Of a stretch of DNA of 64,000 nucleotides, positions 14,603 through 24,533 are shown in pieces. The stretch lies in the NCBI GenBank assembly GCA_964536805.1, contig CAZHYQ010000009.1, positions 52,059-116,058 on the forward strand. Direction: 5' to 3'. Positions within the stretch are counted from its first letter, which is position 1, and each line of letters opens with the position of its first letter. The position numbers and the translations under genes are program-made. The DNA comes from Longilinea sp964536805 (GTDB lineage: Bacteria; Chloroflexota; Anaerolineae; Anaerolineales; Anaerolineaceae). Below the pieces are notes generated by a model that was not told the DNA's origin, did no database searches, and saw nothing but the letters and a program-made list of their open reading frames with translations.

Positions 14603-16057
14603 TTACAGAATCCGCATCAAAGCCTGCCTGGCCAGTTCGAGCAGCGAATTGGGCACGCAGGCCAGTCCCACCACAGCCACCGCCGAAACCACCGTCACCA
14701 GCGAAAGGGCTGCGTCGCGCCGCACGGTCGGTTCGCCCGGCCGCATGAACATGATCACCACCACGCGCAGGTAGTAATAAGCCGAGAGCAGCGACGTCAA
14801 CAAACCGATCAAAGCCAGGCTGATGTAGCCGGCCTGCACCGCGGTGGTGAACAGGTAGAATTTTCCCCAGAAGCCCAGCGTCAGCGGAACGCCGGCAAAT
14901 GAAAGCATAAATACCAGCATACACACCGCCAGCCAGGGATATTTCTTCCCCACGCCCGCGTAATCCTTCAATTCCAGGCCGCCGCCCTCCGCCTGTTCCA
15001 ACGCCGAAACCACCGCCCAGGCGCCAAAGCTGGTCAAGCCGTAAGCCACCAGGTAGAACAGCATGGACGCCAGCGAGTTGCCGGCCATCTCGCCCTGTCC
15101 GTAGGGCACAAAAGCCATCAGCAGGTAGCCGGCGTTGGCGATGCTGGAATAAGCCAGCAGCCGTTTGACGTTGGTCTGCACGATCGCCAGCAGGTTGCCC
15201 ACCAGCATGGTCAGCGCCGATAATCCCCACAAAATGGGCGTAATCTGGGCTGAAAGGCTGGGGAAGATGGTGAGGAAGACGCGCATCAACGCGGCAAAAC
15301 CGGCCGCCTTGACCGCCACCGCCATGAACCCGGTCACCGGGGTCGGCGCGCCCTGGTAGACATCCGGCGTCCACATATGGAATGGCGCGGCCGCCACCTT
15401 GAAGCCAAAACCAACCAGCGACATGCCCGCGCCCATGAAGAACAGCGGCATATTGACTGCCGTACCATCCGTCAGGGCGGCCCGGATGCCGATCAGGTCG
15501 GTGTGGGCCGTGGCGGCGAAGATCAAAGCCACCCCGTAGAGGACGAAGCCGGAGGCAAAAGAACCCAGCAGAAAGTATTTGAGCGCCGACTCTTCCGATT
15601 CGGCGCGCGGGCGGGCAAACCCGGCCAACACGTACAGCGGAATCGAGAGCAATTCCAGCGCCAGAAAGACAATGATCAAATCATAGGCCTGCGCCATCAG
15701 CAGCATGCCGCTGATCGAGAAGAGCAGCAGCACGTAATACTCGCCGTGTTCGATTTTCATGCGTTTGAGGTAATCATAAGCCAGGGCGATGCCGGCCATG
15801 CCCGCTGCAAGGATGATCACATCCAGGAACACCGCGAAGCCATCCAGCACGGCCATGCCGTGGAAGGCCAACTCGCTGCGTCCGTTCATTGCCAGGGTCA
15901 ATCCCAGCGCAGCCCCCAAACCCAGAACAGCCAGCAACGCCGTCCAACCTTTGCGCGTATCTGGAATAAAAATATCTGCCAGCAGCAGCAGCACGGCCCA
16001 ACCTGCCACGAACAGCACCGGGAGAATTGTGTAAAGATCATTCAAGCTCAGATTCAT
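14603..16057 (-). CDS. nuoN: NADH-quinone oxidoreductase subunit N
   Basis: This 484-residue polytopic membrane protein of the antiporter-like family is one of three proton-pumping subunits of complex I. It has about 14 membrane segments. ALELLSIPLYVLAGF contains the conserved TM5 Glu, and FHMWTPDVYQGAPTPVTGFM marks the Proton_antipo_M core with the broken-helix region. It is the last gene of the nuo operon, 12 bases after nuoM. The only structure in the roughly 100 bases after its stop is the 30-bp palindrome before tRNA-Arg. Confidence 0.95.
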   Translation of the reverse strand: MNLSLNDLYTILPVLFVAGWAVLLLLADIFIPDTRKGWTALLAVLGLGAALGLTLAMNGRSELAFHGMAVLDGFAVFLDVIILAAGMAGIALAYDYLKRMKIEHGEYYVLLLFSISGMLLMAQAYDLIIVFLALELLSIPLYVLAGFARPRAESEESALKYFLLGSFASGFVLYGVALIFAATAHTDLIGIRAALTDGTAVNMPLFFMGAGMSLVGFGFKVAAAPFHMWTPDVYQGAPTPVTGFMAVAVKAAGFAALMRVFLTIFPSLSAQITPILWGLSALTMLVGNLLAIVQTNVKRLLAYSSIANAGYLLMAFVPYGQGEMAGNSLASMLFYLVAYGLTSFGAWAVVSALEQAEGGGLELKDYAGVGKKYPWLAVCMLVFMLSFAGVPLTLGFWGKFYLFTTAVQAGYISLALIGLLTSLLSAYYYLRVVVIMFMRPGEPTVRRDAALSLVTVVSAVAVVGLACVPNSLLELARQALMRIL

Positions 16058-16069
16058 TCATTTCCTCCC

Positions 16070-17560
16070 TTAAGGCAGCGCCACCAGGGTTACCAGCTTT
16101 TCCACCGCCGGGTTGATCAGGTTGAAGAACGGCTGCGGGTACAGGCCGATCCAGACGATCAACACCAACAAGGGCAACAAAGTCATGATCTCGCGCAGGT
16201 TGAGGTCTTTCAATGCCAGGTTTTCGGCGTGTTTGACCGGACCCAGGAAGACTTTTTCGAACATGTGCAGCAGGTAAACCGCCGCCAGGATGACGCCGAC
16301 CGTCGCCGCCCCGGCGAACCAGGGACTGCCCAGTGCCTTGGAACCAAACGCGCCAACCAGGATGGTAAATTCGCCCACAAAACCGTTCAGGCCGGGCAAA
16401 CCCATCGACGAGAGCGTAATGATGAGCGCCAGCGCACCCAACACCGGCATTACCTTCCAAATGCCGCCAAAGGCTTCCATCTCGCGCGTGTGGCGGCGTT
16501 CGTACAGCATGCCCACAAAGAGGAACAGCGCCCCCGTGCTAAGGCCGTGGTTGACCATTTGCAAAATGGCGCCGCTCAGGCCCTGCGCGTTAAGCGCAGC
16601 GATGCCCAGCATGACAAATCCCAGGTGGCTGACGGACGAATAAGCCACCAGTTTTTTGACGTCCTTCTGCATGTACGATACTGCAGCGCCGTAGAGAATG
16701 CCCGCCACCGCCAGTCCGGCGATCCACGGGGCAAGCTGGCGGGTGGCATCGGGGAAGAGCGGCAGATTGAAACGCAGGAAACCGTAAGTGCCCATTTTCA
16801 GCAGCACACCTGCCAGGATGACCGAGCCGGCCGTCGGCGCTTCGACGTGTGCGTCCGGCAGCCAGGTGTGCAGCGGGAACATGGGCACTTTGATGGCAAA
16901 GGCCAGGCCGAATGCCAGGAAGAGCAGGATTTGCGCGCCAGCAAACAGCTCGCGGCTGTTGATGAGTTCATCCATGGCAAAGGTATGCGCCTGCCCCGCC
17001 AGGAAGATGATTCCCAGCAGCATCAGCACCGAACCGGCCATGGTGAAGAGGAAGAACTTGACCGCCGCGTAAATGCGCCGCTCGCCGCCCCACACACCGA
17101 TCAGGAAGTACATCGGCACCAGGGTGAATTCCCAGAAAATGTAGAACAAAACCAGGTCCTGCGCCAAAAAGACGCCCATCATGCCCACTTCCAACAGCAG
17201 GAAGAAGAGCATGAAGCCCTTCACCCGGTCCTGCACCGCCGACCAGGTGGACAGAATGGCAATCGGGGTCAGCAGGCCGGTCAGCAGCACCATCAGGATG
17301 CTGATGCCGTCCACGCCCATGAAGAAATTCACGGTCGAACCGCCCACGGCCAGCCAGGGCTGCTTGATGACCAGTTGCAAAGCACCATTCTGCGGTTGGA
17401 ACTGCGCCAAAATCCACAACGCCGCGCCGAAGACCGCCAGGGCAGTCACCAGCGCCACCGTCCGGATGGCGTTTTTCTGTTCCGGTTTCAGCAAGAGAAT
17501 GATGAAGAACCCGACCAGCGGGAGAAATGTCACCAGGATGAGGGGATTGCCTAAGTTCAT
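16070..17560 (-). CDS. nuoM: NADH-quinone oxidoreductase subunit M
   Basis: This 496-residue antiporter-like complex I subunit lies between NuoL and NuoN in the membrane arm. FYIFWEFTLVPMYFLIGVWG has the key Glu of TM5 and the motif typical of NuoM. LHTWLPDAHVEAPTAGSVIL is the conserved loop before the discontinuous helix, and KKLVAYSSVSHLGFVMLG follows with a conserved Lys. Its length matches the family. The start at 17560 lies 37 bases after the nuoL stop. Confidence 0.95.
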   Translation of the reverse strand: MNLGNPLILVTFLPLVGFFIILLLKPEQKNAIRTVALVTALAVFGAALWILAQFQPQNGALQLVIKQPWLAVGGSTVNFFMGVDGISILMVLLTGLLTPIAILSTWSAVQDRVKGFMLFFLLLEVGMMGVFLAQDLVLFYIFWEFTLVPMYFLIGVWGGERRIYAAVKFFLFTMAGSVLMLLGIIFLAGQAHTFAMDELINSRELFAGAQILLFLAFGLAFAIKVPMFPLHTWLPDAHVEAPTAGSVILAGVLLKMGTYGFLRFNLPLFPDATRQLAPWIAGLAVAGILYGAAVSYMQKDVKKLVAYSSVSHLGFVMLGIAALNAQGLSGAILQMVNHGLSTGALFLFVGMLYERRHTREMEAFGGIWKVMPVLGALALIITLSSMGLPGLNGFVGEFTILVGAFGSKALGSPWFAGAATVGVILAAVYLLHMFEKVFLGPVKHAENLALKDLNLREIMTLLPLLVLIVWIGLYPQPFFNLINPAVEKLVTLVALP

Positions 17561-17597
17561 AACCTGTCCTTGACGAATAGATCGTTCTCAGTCGGGC

Positions 17598-19586
17598 TCA
17601 ACGGGCTGTCACTGTGGCCAGATAAGCCAGCACGGCCACCACGCCAACCAGAACGGCCAGCGCGTAGGTGCGCACGTAACCGGTTTGCAGTTTTCGCACA
17701 AGCTGCGACATCGAAGCCAGCAGGCCGGCCACGCCGTTCACCAATCCATCGATCACGCCCTGATCGACCGTGCCTGCCAGAAAATCCGCCAGGCCCTGAA
17801 AAGGCTGCACGATCATCAGGTGGTAAAGCTCGTCCACTTTCCACTTGCTCTCCATGCCGCGGTAAACCGCTCCCAGCGGGCGGGCCAACGGATCAGGCGT
17901 TTTGGCATCGCTTTGCGGCTTGCGTCCGTAAATCAACCAGGCGATCAAAAGACCTGTCAGTGCCACGGCCAGCGATCCGGCGGCCACCGGCAGCAGAAAC
18001 TCGCCGGCGTGCACCCCCGCCAGGCTGTGCTCCAGCCAGGTTTCCAATTTGTAGCTGCCGGGCAGGTTAAGCGCGCCGCCTGCCACTGAGAGCAGCGCCA
18101 GCACCATCAGGGGTACAGTCACCAGTGCGGGACTTTCACTGGCATGCCCGGCGGCATTGCTGCGCGGGCTGCCAAAGAAGACCATCAAAACCTGCCGCCC
18201 CATGTAGAATGCCGTGAAGAAAGCTGAAATCAATAGAACGGCGAAGACTGCCGGGGATTGCTGGCTGGTGGCTGCCAGAATTTCATCCTTCGAGAAGAAA
18301 CCTGCCAGCGGAGCTATGCCAGCCAATGCCAACGCGCCAATCAGGTAAACCCAGAAAGTGACCGGCATGCGCTTGCGCAGCCCGCCCATGTTGCGCATAT
18401 CCTGCGGATCCAGATTGCTGGCGCCGTGACCGCCGGCGTGTTCATCGCCGTGCTCCATGCCCAGGATGACCGATCCGGCTGAGAGAAAGAGCAACGCCTT
18501 GAAGAAGGCATGCGTCACCAGGTGGAACATGCCGGCCACGGTGGCACCCATGCCGACTGCTGCTACCATGAAGCCCAGTTGGCTGATGGTCGAATAGGCC
18601 AGTACCTTCTTGATGTCGTACTGCCCCAATGCGATCGTCGCGGCAAAGAGCGCCGTGGCCGTGCCCACCCAGGTGACGGCCGTTTGAGCCGCAGGCACCA
18701 ATGTGAACAAAGCCTGCGATCGCGCCACCAGGTAGACGCCCGCCGTCACCATGGTCGCGGCATGGATCAGCGCCGAAACCGGCGTCGGGCCGGCCATGGC
18801 ATCCGGTAGCCACACATACAGCGGGATCTGCGCCGACTTGCCGGTCACGCCTACCAGCATGAATAGCGTGATGGCCATCACCACCCACGGGGCAGCCGCG
18901 GCTACCTGCGGCGCCTGGGCAAAAATGACGGCAAAATCAAAACTGTGGAAGTTCCAAAACAGGAAGAAAAGCGCCAGCAGCAGGCCGAAATCGCCGATGC
19001 GGTTGACCACGAAAGCCTTCTTGGCAGCCTGCGCGTTGCCAATGCCGTCCTTGCCCTTTTCAAACCAGAAGCCGATCAATAAATAAGAGCACAACCCCAC
19101 GCCTTCCCACCCCACAAAGAGCATCAGGTAGTTATCGGCGCTCACCAGAATCATCATCATGGCGATGAACAGGTTGAGGTAAACAAAGAAGCGGCGGAAG
19201 CGCTGCGGGTCACCATTGTGGCGCACATCGCTGTGCATGTAGCCGATCGAATAGATGTGGATGAGCGTACCCACGCCGGAAACGACCAGCATCATCGTCA
19301 CCGCCAGCGTATCGACCCGGAAGGCCCACTTCACGCTCAAATCGCCGACCGTGAACCAGTTCAACAACGGCACGGTTGCACCTTCGGGCTGGCGGCCAAG
19401 CGCCAGCGCCAGGGCCACCGCCACGGCAAATGCCCCGCCGGATGCCAGGCTGGCAATCGCGCCGATGCCTTTTTCTCCCAGCCGCTTCCCTACCAACAGA
19501 TTCAACAAAATGCCAATCACCGGCAGGAAAACCACCCAGGGTGCCAGGGCAAAAATCGGGTCCATCACTGCTGTTTCCAGTTGCAT
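17598..19586 (-). CDS. nuoL: NADH-quinone oxidoreductase subunit L
   Basis: This 662-residue distal proton-pumping subunit has the N-terminal Proton_antipo_N domain (FRVDTLAVTMMLVVSGVGTL, then HIYSIGYMHSD). It also has VGWEGVGLCSYLLIGFWFEK with the TM5 Glu, and YVWLPDAMAGPTPVSALIHA with KKVLAYSTISQLGFM in the core. The C-terminal region (EHSLAGVHAGEFLLPVAAG onward, to residue 662) supplies the lateral helix that clamps the membrane arm. A His-rich stretch (GMEHGDEHAGGHGA) lies in a loop near residue 385. AAGGAG 6 bases upstream supports the start. Confidence 0.95.
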   Translation of the reverse strand: MQLETAVMDPIFALAPWVVFLPVIGILLNLLVGKRLGEKGIGAIASLASGGAFAVAVALALALGRQPEGATVPLLNWFTVGDLSVKWAFRVDTLAVTMMLVVSGVGTLIHIYSIGYMHSDVRHNGDPQRFRRFFVYLNLFIAMMMILVSADNYLMLFVGWEGVGLCSYLLIGFWFEKGKDGIGNAQAAKKAFVVNRIGDFGLLLALFFLFWNFHSFDFAVIFAQAPQVAAAAPWVVMAITLFMLVGVTGKSAQIPLYVWLPDAMAGPTPVSALIHAATMVTAGVYLVARSQALFTLVPAAQTAVTWVGTATALFAATIALGQYDIKKVLAYSTISQLGFMVAAVGMGATVAGMFHLVTHAFFKALLFLSAGSVILGMEHGDEHAGGHGASNLDPQDMRNMGGLRKRMPVTFWVYLIGALALAGIAPLAGFFSKDEILAATSQQSPAVFAVLLISAFFTAFYMGRQVLMVFFGSPRSNAAGHASESPALVTVPLMVLALLSVAGGALNLPGSYKLETWLEHSLAGVHAGEFLLPVAAGSLAVALTGLLIAWLIYGRKPQSDAKTPDPLARPLGAVYRGMESKWKVDELYHLMIVQPFQGLADFLAGTVDQGVIDGLVNGVAGLLASMSQLVRKLQTGYVRTYALAVLVGVVAVLAYLATVTAR

Positions 19587-19611
19587 GCCACTCTCCTTGA
19601 GGGACCGCTGA

Positions 19612-19911
19612 TCAGCCCTTCAGGCTGCTTAGTTCGTCCACGTTGATACTGTTGCGGCTGCGGAAAATGGTCACGATCAACGCCAGCCCCACGGCCACCT
19701 CGGCGGCCGCCACCACCATGACGAAGAACACAAACATCTGCCCGCTGAGGGCCTGATAGTAGGCAGCGTAAGCCACAAAAAGAATATTGGCGGCGTTAAA
19801 CATCAATTCCAGCGACATGAACACAATAATGGCATTGCGCCGCAGGATGACCCCCATGATGCCCAGGGTAAACAGGATGCCGGAAAGGATCAAGTAATAC
19901 GTCATTGGCAT
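19612..19911 (-). CDS. nuoK: NADH-quinone oxidoreductase subunit K
   Basis: This 99-residue, three-helix membrane subunit is homologous to MrpC. FMSLELMFNAANILF carries the conserved Glu of TM2, and VVAAAEVAVGLAL carries the second conserved Glu of TM3. Both belong to the proton path between the quinone site and the antiporter-like subunits. The first of two nearby ATGs was chosen because GGAGG sits 6 bases before it. The gap to nuoL is 25 bases. Confidence 0.95.
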   Translation of the reverse strand: MPMTYYLILSGILFTLGIMGVILRRNAIIVFMSLELMFNAANILFVAYAAYYQALSGQMFVFFVMVVAAAEVAVGLALIVTIFRSRNSINVDELSSLKG

Positions 19912-19941
19912 GTCAAACCTCCACCTTGCCGGAGTTTTTCA

Positions 19942-20499
19942 TCATTCTTTCCCCGCCAGCCGGCGCGCCTGACGCGCCTGGCGTTCCTTCAAATCGCCGC
20001 GGGTCAGCACGATGGCGCCGACCATGGCGGCCAGTAATAGCGTGGACGTGACCTCGAACGGCAGGGCATATTGGTTGAAGAGCATGAGACCCACTGCCCT
20101 GGGGTCGCCAAAAGTGAGGGTTGGCTCCGGCGGAATGGCTGCCGTGCCGCCGCGCACCACCAAAAACAGCCCAACCTCAACCGCGAACACCAACCCCAGC
20201 ACCACCGCGAGCCCGCGCAGGCTGCGGATGCGCAGCGAGGAGGGTCCGAGCTTTTCGGCACCCAGCATCATGATGACAAACAGGAACAGCACCATGATGG
20301 CGCCGGCATAGACCGTAATCTGTGCCAGGGCAATGAACGGCGCACCCAGCAGCAGGTAAAGCAGCGCCACGGTCAGGAAGTTCAACACCAGGAACAGGGC
20401 TGAATAGATCGCGCTGCGGCTTGCCAGCAACCCCACCGCCGAGCCGACCGACACCAGCCCCAGAATTCCGTACAAAATCATCACACCCACAGGTGGCAT
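19942..20499 (-). CDS. nuoJ: NADH-quinone oxidoreductase subunit J
   Basis: This 185-residue membrane subunit has five predicted helices. TVYAGAIMVLFLFVIMMLGA is the signature TM3 with the pi-bulge region typical of NuoJ. The C-terminal tail is short and very basic (KERQARQARRLAGKE), so it faces the cytoplasm. The gene lies between nuoI and nuoK. GGGAGG about 7 bases upstream supports the start at 20499. Confidence 0.94.
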   Translation of the reverse strand: MPPVGVMILYGILGLVSVGSAVGLLASRSAIYSALFLVLNFLTVALLYLLLGAPFIALAQITVYAGAIMVLFLFVIMMLGAEKLGPSSLRIRSLRGLAVVLGLVFAVEVGLFLVVRGGTAAIPPEPTLTFGDPRAVGLMLFNQYALPFEVTSTLLLAAMVGAIVLTRGDLKERQARQARRLAGKE

Positions 20500-20511
20500 G
20501 TGTTTCCCTCC

Positions 20512-21003
20512 CTAATCCGTTGGATCTTTCATCTCAGGCACCGAGCGTGTAAACATGCCAGCCGGGGTAACTTGCGGGGTCGGTTTGACCCCTTCATTGA
20601 CCGGCTCCAGCAGCATTTCCTTGGTATATATCGAACCGGTGCGTTCGGTAAAGGTCAATTCGTAGCTGTCGCCCAGGATGATCGCCTCGGTCGGGCAGGC
20701 ATCCTCGCAGAAACCGCAGAAAATGCAGCGCAGCATGTTGATCTCATAGGTGCTGGCATAGCGTTCACCTGGCGAAAAGCGTTTTTCATCTGTGTTTTCA
20801 GCCGCCTCGACAAAGATTGCATCCGCCGGACAGGCCGCGGCACATAGGGCGCAGCCAATGCATTTCTCCAGCCCGTTATCGTAGCGTTTCAACACATGCC
20901 GCCCGCGAAAACGGGTCCGCACCGGCCGTTTCTCCTCCGGATACTGGATGGTGACCGGTTTTTCTAACATCGATTTGAGTGTTGTGATTAATCCCCGGAA
21001 CAT
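20512..21003 (-). CDS. nuoI: NADH-quinone oxidoreductase subunit I
   Basis: This 163-residue peripheral-arm subunit holds two 4Fe-4S clusters (N6a and N6b) that pass electrons toward NuoB. Cys48, 51, 54 and 58 (CIGCALCAAACPADAIF) and Cys93, 96, 99 and 103 (CIFCGFCEDACPTEAII) are all present. The N-terminal 40 residues are basic and amphipathic, as expected for contact with NuoH at the membrane. AAAGGAG about 6-7 bases upstream supports the start. Confidence 0.96.
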   Translation of the reverse strand: MFRGLITTLKSMLEKPVTIQYPEEKRPVRTRFRGRHVLKRYDNGLEKCIGCALCAAACPADAIFVEAAENTDEKRFSPGERYASTYEINMLRCIFCGFCEDACPTEAIILGDSYELTFTERTGSIYTKEMLLEPVNEGVKPTPQVTPAGMFTRSVPEMKDPTD

Positions 21004-21029
21004 GGCTTACTCCTTTACTGCACCGCTAA

Positions 21030-22037
21030 TCAGCGCTTGCCCGTCAACACCACCATCACGCCGGTGACGACCACGTTGAGCAGCGCAACCGGGTACATGA
21101 CTTTCCAGCCCAACGCCATCAGTTTATCGTAGCGAATGCGCGGAAGCGTCGCCCGGATCCAGATGACGATAAACATCCAGATGAAGACCTTGCCGAACAG
21201 GTAGACCGGACCCAGCCAGGGCAGCTGGTCGACGAAGGGACCCTGAAAACCGCCCAGGAAGAGAGTCGAGCCGATCATCCCCACCGCGATCATCTTGATG
21301 TATTCCGCCATGAAAAACAGCGCGAATTTCATGCTTGAGTATTCGGTATGGTAGCCGGCGGTCAATTCCTGCTCGGCTTCGGGCATGTCGAAAGGCGCGC
21401 GGTTGATTTCCGCCAGCGACGCCAGGAAATAAACGATGAAACCGGCCGGTTGCAGCGCGATGAAGGGCAGGGTTTTCTGCGCTGCGACGATATCCAGCAC
21501 ATTCATCGATCCCGCCAGCAGGATTGGACCCACCAGCGAGAGGCCCAGCGCCAGCTCGTAGCTGATCATCTGCGCGGTCGAGCGCAGGCTGCCAAACATG
21601 GCGTATTTATTGTTGGAGGACCAGCCTGCCAGCGTAATGCCGTAAACCGAGATCGATGTGACCGCCATGATGTAAATGACGCCGATGTTGACGTTGGCAA
21701 TCCAAAGCGAGATCTCCCGCCCGAACAGTCTGATCGAGGTGCCCCACGGGATCACGGCGGTGATGATCAGCGCCGGGATCACCGTGATGACCGGAGCCAG
21801 GATGAACATCAGTTTGTCGGCGCCGGCCGGAATTAATTCTTCTTTGAAGATCAACTTGACCGCGTCCGCGATCGGTTGCAGCAGGCCGAACTTACCCGTC
21901 CGGTTAGGCCCAATGCGCACCTGCATGCGCGCCAGCAGGCGCCGTTCCAGCAGGGTCACGTAGGCGAACCCGCCCGTCATAAACAAAATGAGGAACAGCG
22001 ACTTTAAGATCCATTCCCAAATCATGCCAGCATCCAT
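21030..22037 (-). CDS. nuoH: NADH-quinone oxidoreductase subunit H
   Basis: This 335-residue, eight-helix subunit forms the quinone chamber. RIGPNRTGKFGLLQPIADA followed by KLIFKEELIP is the family signature after TM1. FDMPEAEQELTAGYHTEYSS is the acidic loop that couples quinone reduction to proton movement. The reading frame opens at 22043, but the ATG at 22037 has GAGGG with a 6-base spacing, while the earlier ATG directly abuts that motif. The later start is therefore preferred. Confidence 0.94.
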   Translation of the reverse strand: MDAGMIWEWILKSLFLILFMTGGFAYVTLLERRLLARMQVRIGPNRTGKFGLLQPIADAVKLIFKEELIPAGADKLMFILAPVITVIPALIITAVIPWGTSIRLFGREISLWIANVNIGVIYIMAVTSISVYGITLAGWSSNNKYAMFGSLRSTAQMISYELALGLSLVGPILLAGSMNVLDIVAAQKTLPFIALQPAGFIVYFLASLAEINRAPFDMPEAEQELTAGYHTEYSSMKFALFFMAEYIKMIAVGMIGSTLFLGGFQGPFVDQLPWLGPVYLFGKVFIWMFIVIWIRATLPRIRYDKLMALGWKVMYPVALLNVVVTGVMVVLTGKR

Positions 22038-22051
22038 GCGCATCCCTCGTT

Positions 22052-24529
22052 TCAGGCCTTCAGTTCGACTTGCACGGGTACAACTTTGACGGCGGTCGGG
22101 CCGGAGACCGGCACGCCGGTACTGCGCGGCACGAGTCCGAAGCCAACCGGCAGGCGCGGATTAACTGCCACCAGCACCCTGGCATCCCAGCCATCGCCTT
22201 GCAGCGCGGCTTCGTCGCCGTTCTGCAAACCGAATTGCGCCGCGGTCTCGGGGTTCAAACCCAGTTCAGCCCGGGCTGCGCGGCCGTCCAGCAGCGCGGT
22301 GGGCCGCAGCGTTGCCCCCAGGTCGTACAGGCGCGCCGCCGGGATCACCAACAGCGATCCGGCAGCCACCGCCGGCAGGACCGGGTTGGCCGCATCGGGC
22401 AGCACCACGGCTTCACCGCGTTCGGCTGCGCTGGGCAATTGCACGCCAAGCCCCTGCTTGTTTTCGTAGCCCGTACCGCCGTAATAGACATCCTTGCGCC
22501 CAATGATGGGCCACTGCTCCTGCACTTCAGCCAGTTTTTGATAGGTCAGGCCGGCAAATGCGGGCACTTCCCTGGCGATCTGGTCCAATACCAGCGCCGC
22601 GGCCGTATCGGGCAATTCAACGCCCAAACGCCTGGCCAGCTGTGCCGCGATGGCAAAATCGGGGCGCACGCTGCCGCGCGGGTTGGCGGCCGGGTAGTAA
22701 CGCTGCACCCGCCGCTCGCCGCTGGTGAAGGTACCCTCGCGTTCGGTGTAGGCCGCGGCCGGGAAAACCACATCCGCACGCATGGCCGTCTCGCTCAAGA
22801 ATAATTCCTGAACGATGATGAATCCGGCCTCGTCCAAAGCAGCCGCCAGCGCAGGGTCGTCGCCAGCCGGGTCAGATGCCGCGATGCAGGCAACTTTGGC
22901 CTGGCGCAGTTTCGCCGCCAGATCCAACGCCGGGCGAAAACCCAACTCCCAGGCACCCTGGCTGTTGGCCTTCGGCCAGACCGGCACCAACCCGTTGTTG
23001 GGTTTGCCAAAATGGCCGGTCTTCACCAGCAAATCAGCCGCCGCCCTGGCCAGGTAGGTCGACTGCTGCAAACCCAGCCCATGGCTGCCGTAGAACACCA
23101 GCGCATTTTCGGCTTCGGCGAAAGCTTTGCCGGCCTCGCTGGCCAGGAAACCGCCAAAACTCAGCAGCAGTTCGCCGGGGTTGTAGCGAATTTTAAAGGC
23201 AGCATACTCATCCAGGCGGGTCTCATTCGGGTTCATCACAATCAGGGTCGCGCCGCGTTGGGCTGCCTGTTTGATGCGCAGCCACCACACCGGCGCTTCC
23301 TGGTGCAAATCGCTGGCCGCCACCAGGATGGCGCTGCCCTTGCCCAGGTCGCTGAAATTGGTGCCGATGCCAGCGCCAACCAGGGCAGCCACGTCGCCGC
23401 CGCCCATGTAGCTGTCCAACAGCGCCTCGCCGTCGGCAGCTTCCGCCAGCTTGCGCAGGTTGAACAGATCTTCATTGGAAAGGCGTCCGCCAGCCAGCAC
23501 GGCCACCTGGCCGCCAGCCTCGCGCAGTTTCTGCCCGGCCAGGTCCAGCGCCTCATCCCAGCTTGCCGGGACCAACTCGCCGTTCCTGCGAACCAGCGGC
23601 TCGCTCAGGCGTTCCTTGCTTTCAGTGAAGTGATAGCCCAGGCGGCCCTTATCGCACATCCATATTTCGTTGACCGCTTCGTTTTGCCGCGGCATTACGC
23701 GCTTGATCACCATATTGCCGCCGGTTTTGGCTTCGCGGCGCACATTAAAGGTGATGTTGCAGCCCACCGGGCAGTGCGAGCACAGCGACGCCGAGGTGAC
23801 CATTTCCCACGGACGCGCCCCAAAACGGAAATCGGAGGTGGTCAGCGCGCCAACCGGGCAGATATCGGTGGTATTGCCGGAGAAAATCGAGTCAAAGCCC
23901 GGTTCCGACTGGGTAATAATTTCGAGGCTGCGCCCGCGGTGAAAGAAATCAATCACCGGGTCATCCACCACTTCGTGCTGGAAGCGCACGCAGCGTCCGC
24001 ATTGGATGCAGCGTTCACGGTCCAACCAGATCAATTCACCCAGCGGAACATGCTTGGCCAGATGTTTCTTTTCGTCAAAGATAAAGCGGCTGGTGCCGGG
24101 CCCGTGTTTCATGGTCAGGTTTTGCAGCGGGCATTCGCCGCCCTTGTCGCAAATCGGGCAGTCCAACGGGTGCGAGGTCAGGATGAATTCAATCGTGTCC
24201 TTGCGCGCATCCAAGACCTTCTGGCTGTTGGTGCGAATCACCATGCCCTCCGAGGCCGGCGTGGTGCAGGCGGTATCCAGCTTGGGTGCAAAAGCAATCT
24301 TTGGCGACCCGTCGGCTTCTTTCACCACCTCGCCCGTGGCGCGGTCAACCACCGGCCGGCCCACTTCCACCAGACACATGCGGCACATGCCAACGGGGTC
24401 CATCTTGGGATGGTAACAAAACACGGGGATGTCGACGTCGACCTTCTTGGCCGCGTCCACTACCAGCATGCCCTCGGGGACCTGCAGGGTGTGTTCATCA
24501 ATTCGCAGAGTGACCAGCTTCTTTGCCAT
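22052..24529 (-). CDS. nuoG: NADH-quinone oxidoreductase subunit G
   Basis: This 825-residue subunit carries the N-terminal iron-sulfur relay. A 2Fe-2S cluster is bound by CYHPKMDPVGMCRMCLVEV plus a later Cys. The HxxxCxxCxxxxxC site is within HGPG and HPLDCPICDKGGECPLQNL, and a 4Fe-4S site is in RCIQCGRCVRFQHEV with CPVGAL. The off-path N7 ligands are also present (CSHCPVGC, then a Cys in EIWMCDKGR). The remainder is a molybdopterin-oxidoreductase-like domain without a cofactor motif that I can identify. The C-terminus has a formate-dehydrogenase-like domain (LNPETAAQFGLQNGDEAALQ). The gap to nuoF is 4 bases, and GGAG lies 8 bases before the start. Confidence 0.95.
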   Translation of the reverse strand: MAKKLVTLRIDEHTLQVPEGMLVVDAAKKVDVDIPVFCYHPKMDPVGMCRMCLVEVGRPVVDRATGEVVKEADGSPKIAFAPKLDTACTTPASEGMVIRTNSQKVLDARKDTIEFILTSHPLDCPICDKGGECPLQNLTMKHGPGTSRFIFDEKKHLAKHVPLGELIWLDRERCIQCGRCVRFQHEVVDDPVIDFFHRGRSLEIITQSEPGFDSIFSGNTTDICPVGALTTSDFRFGARPWEMVTSASLCSHCPVGCNITFNVRREAKTGGNMVIKRVMPRQNEAVNEIWMCDKGRLGYHFTESKERLSEPLVRRNGELVPASWDEALDLAGQKLREAGGQVAVLAGGRLSNEDLFNLRKLAEAADGEALLDSYMGGGDVAALVGAGIGTNFSDLGKGSAILVAASDLHQEAPVWWLRIKQAAQRGATLIVMNPNETRLDEYAAFKIRYNPGELLLSFGGFLASEAGKAFAEAENALVFYGSHGLGLQQSTYLARAAADLLVKTGHFGKPNNGLVPVWPKANSQGAWELGFRPALDLAAKLRQAKVACIAASDPAGDDPALAAALDEAGFIIVQELFLSETAMRADVVFPAAAYTEREGTFTSGERRVQRYYPAANPRGSVRPDFAIAAQLARRLGVELPDTAAALVLDQIAREVPAFAGLTYQKLAEVQEQWPIIGRKDVYYGGTGYENKQGLGVQLPSAAERGEAVVLPDAANPVLPAVAAGSLLVIPAARLYDLGATLRPTALLDGRAARAELGLNPETAAQFGLQNGDEAALQGDGWDARVLVAVNPRLPVGFGLVPRSTGVPVSGPTAVKVVPVQVELKA

Positions 24530-24533
24530 ACCG

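Noticed and set aside
15377..17554. Plus-strand open frame of 725 codons opposite nuoN and nuoM
   Set aside because: It is antisense to two clearly coding nuo genes, has a biased Gln/His/Arg composition typical of shadow frames in high-GC genes, and has no ribosome site.
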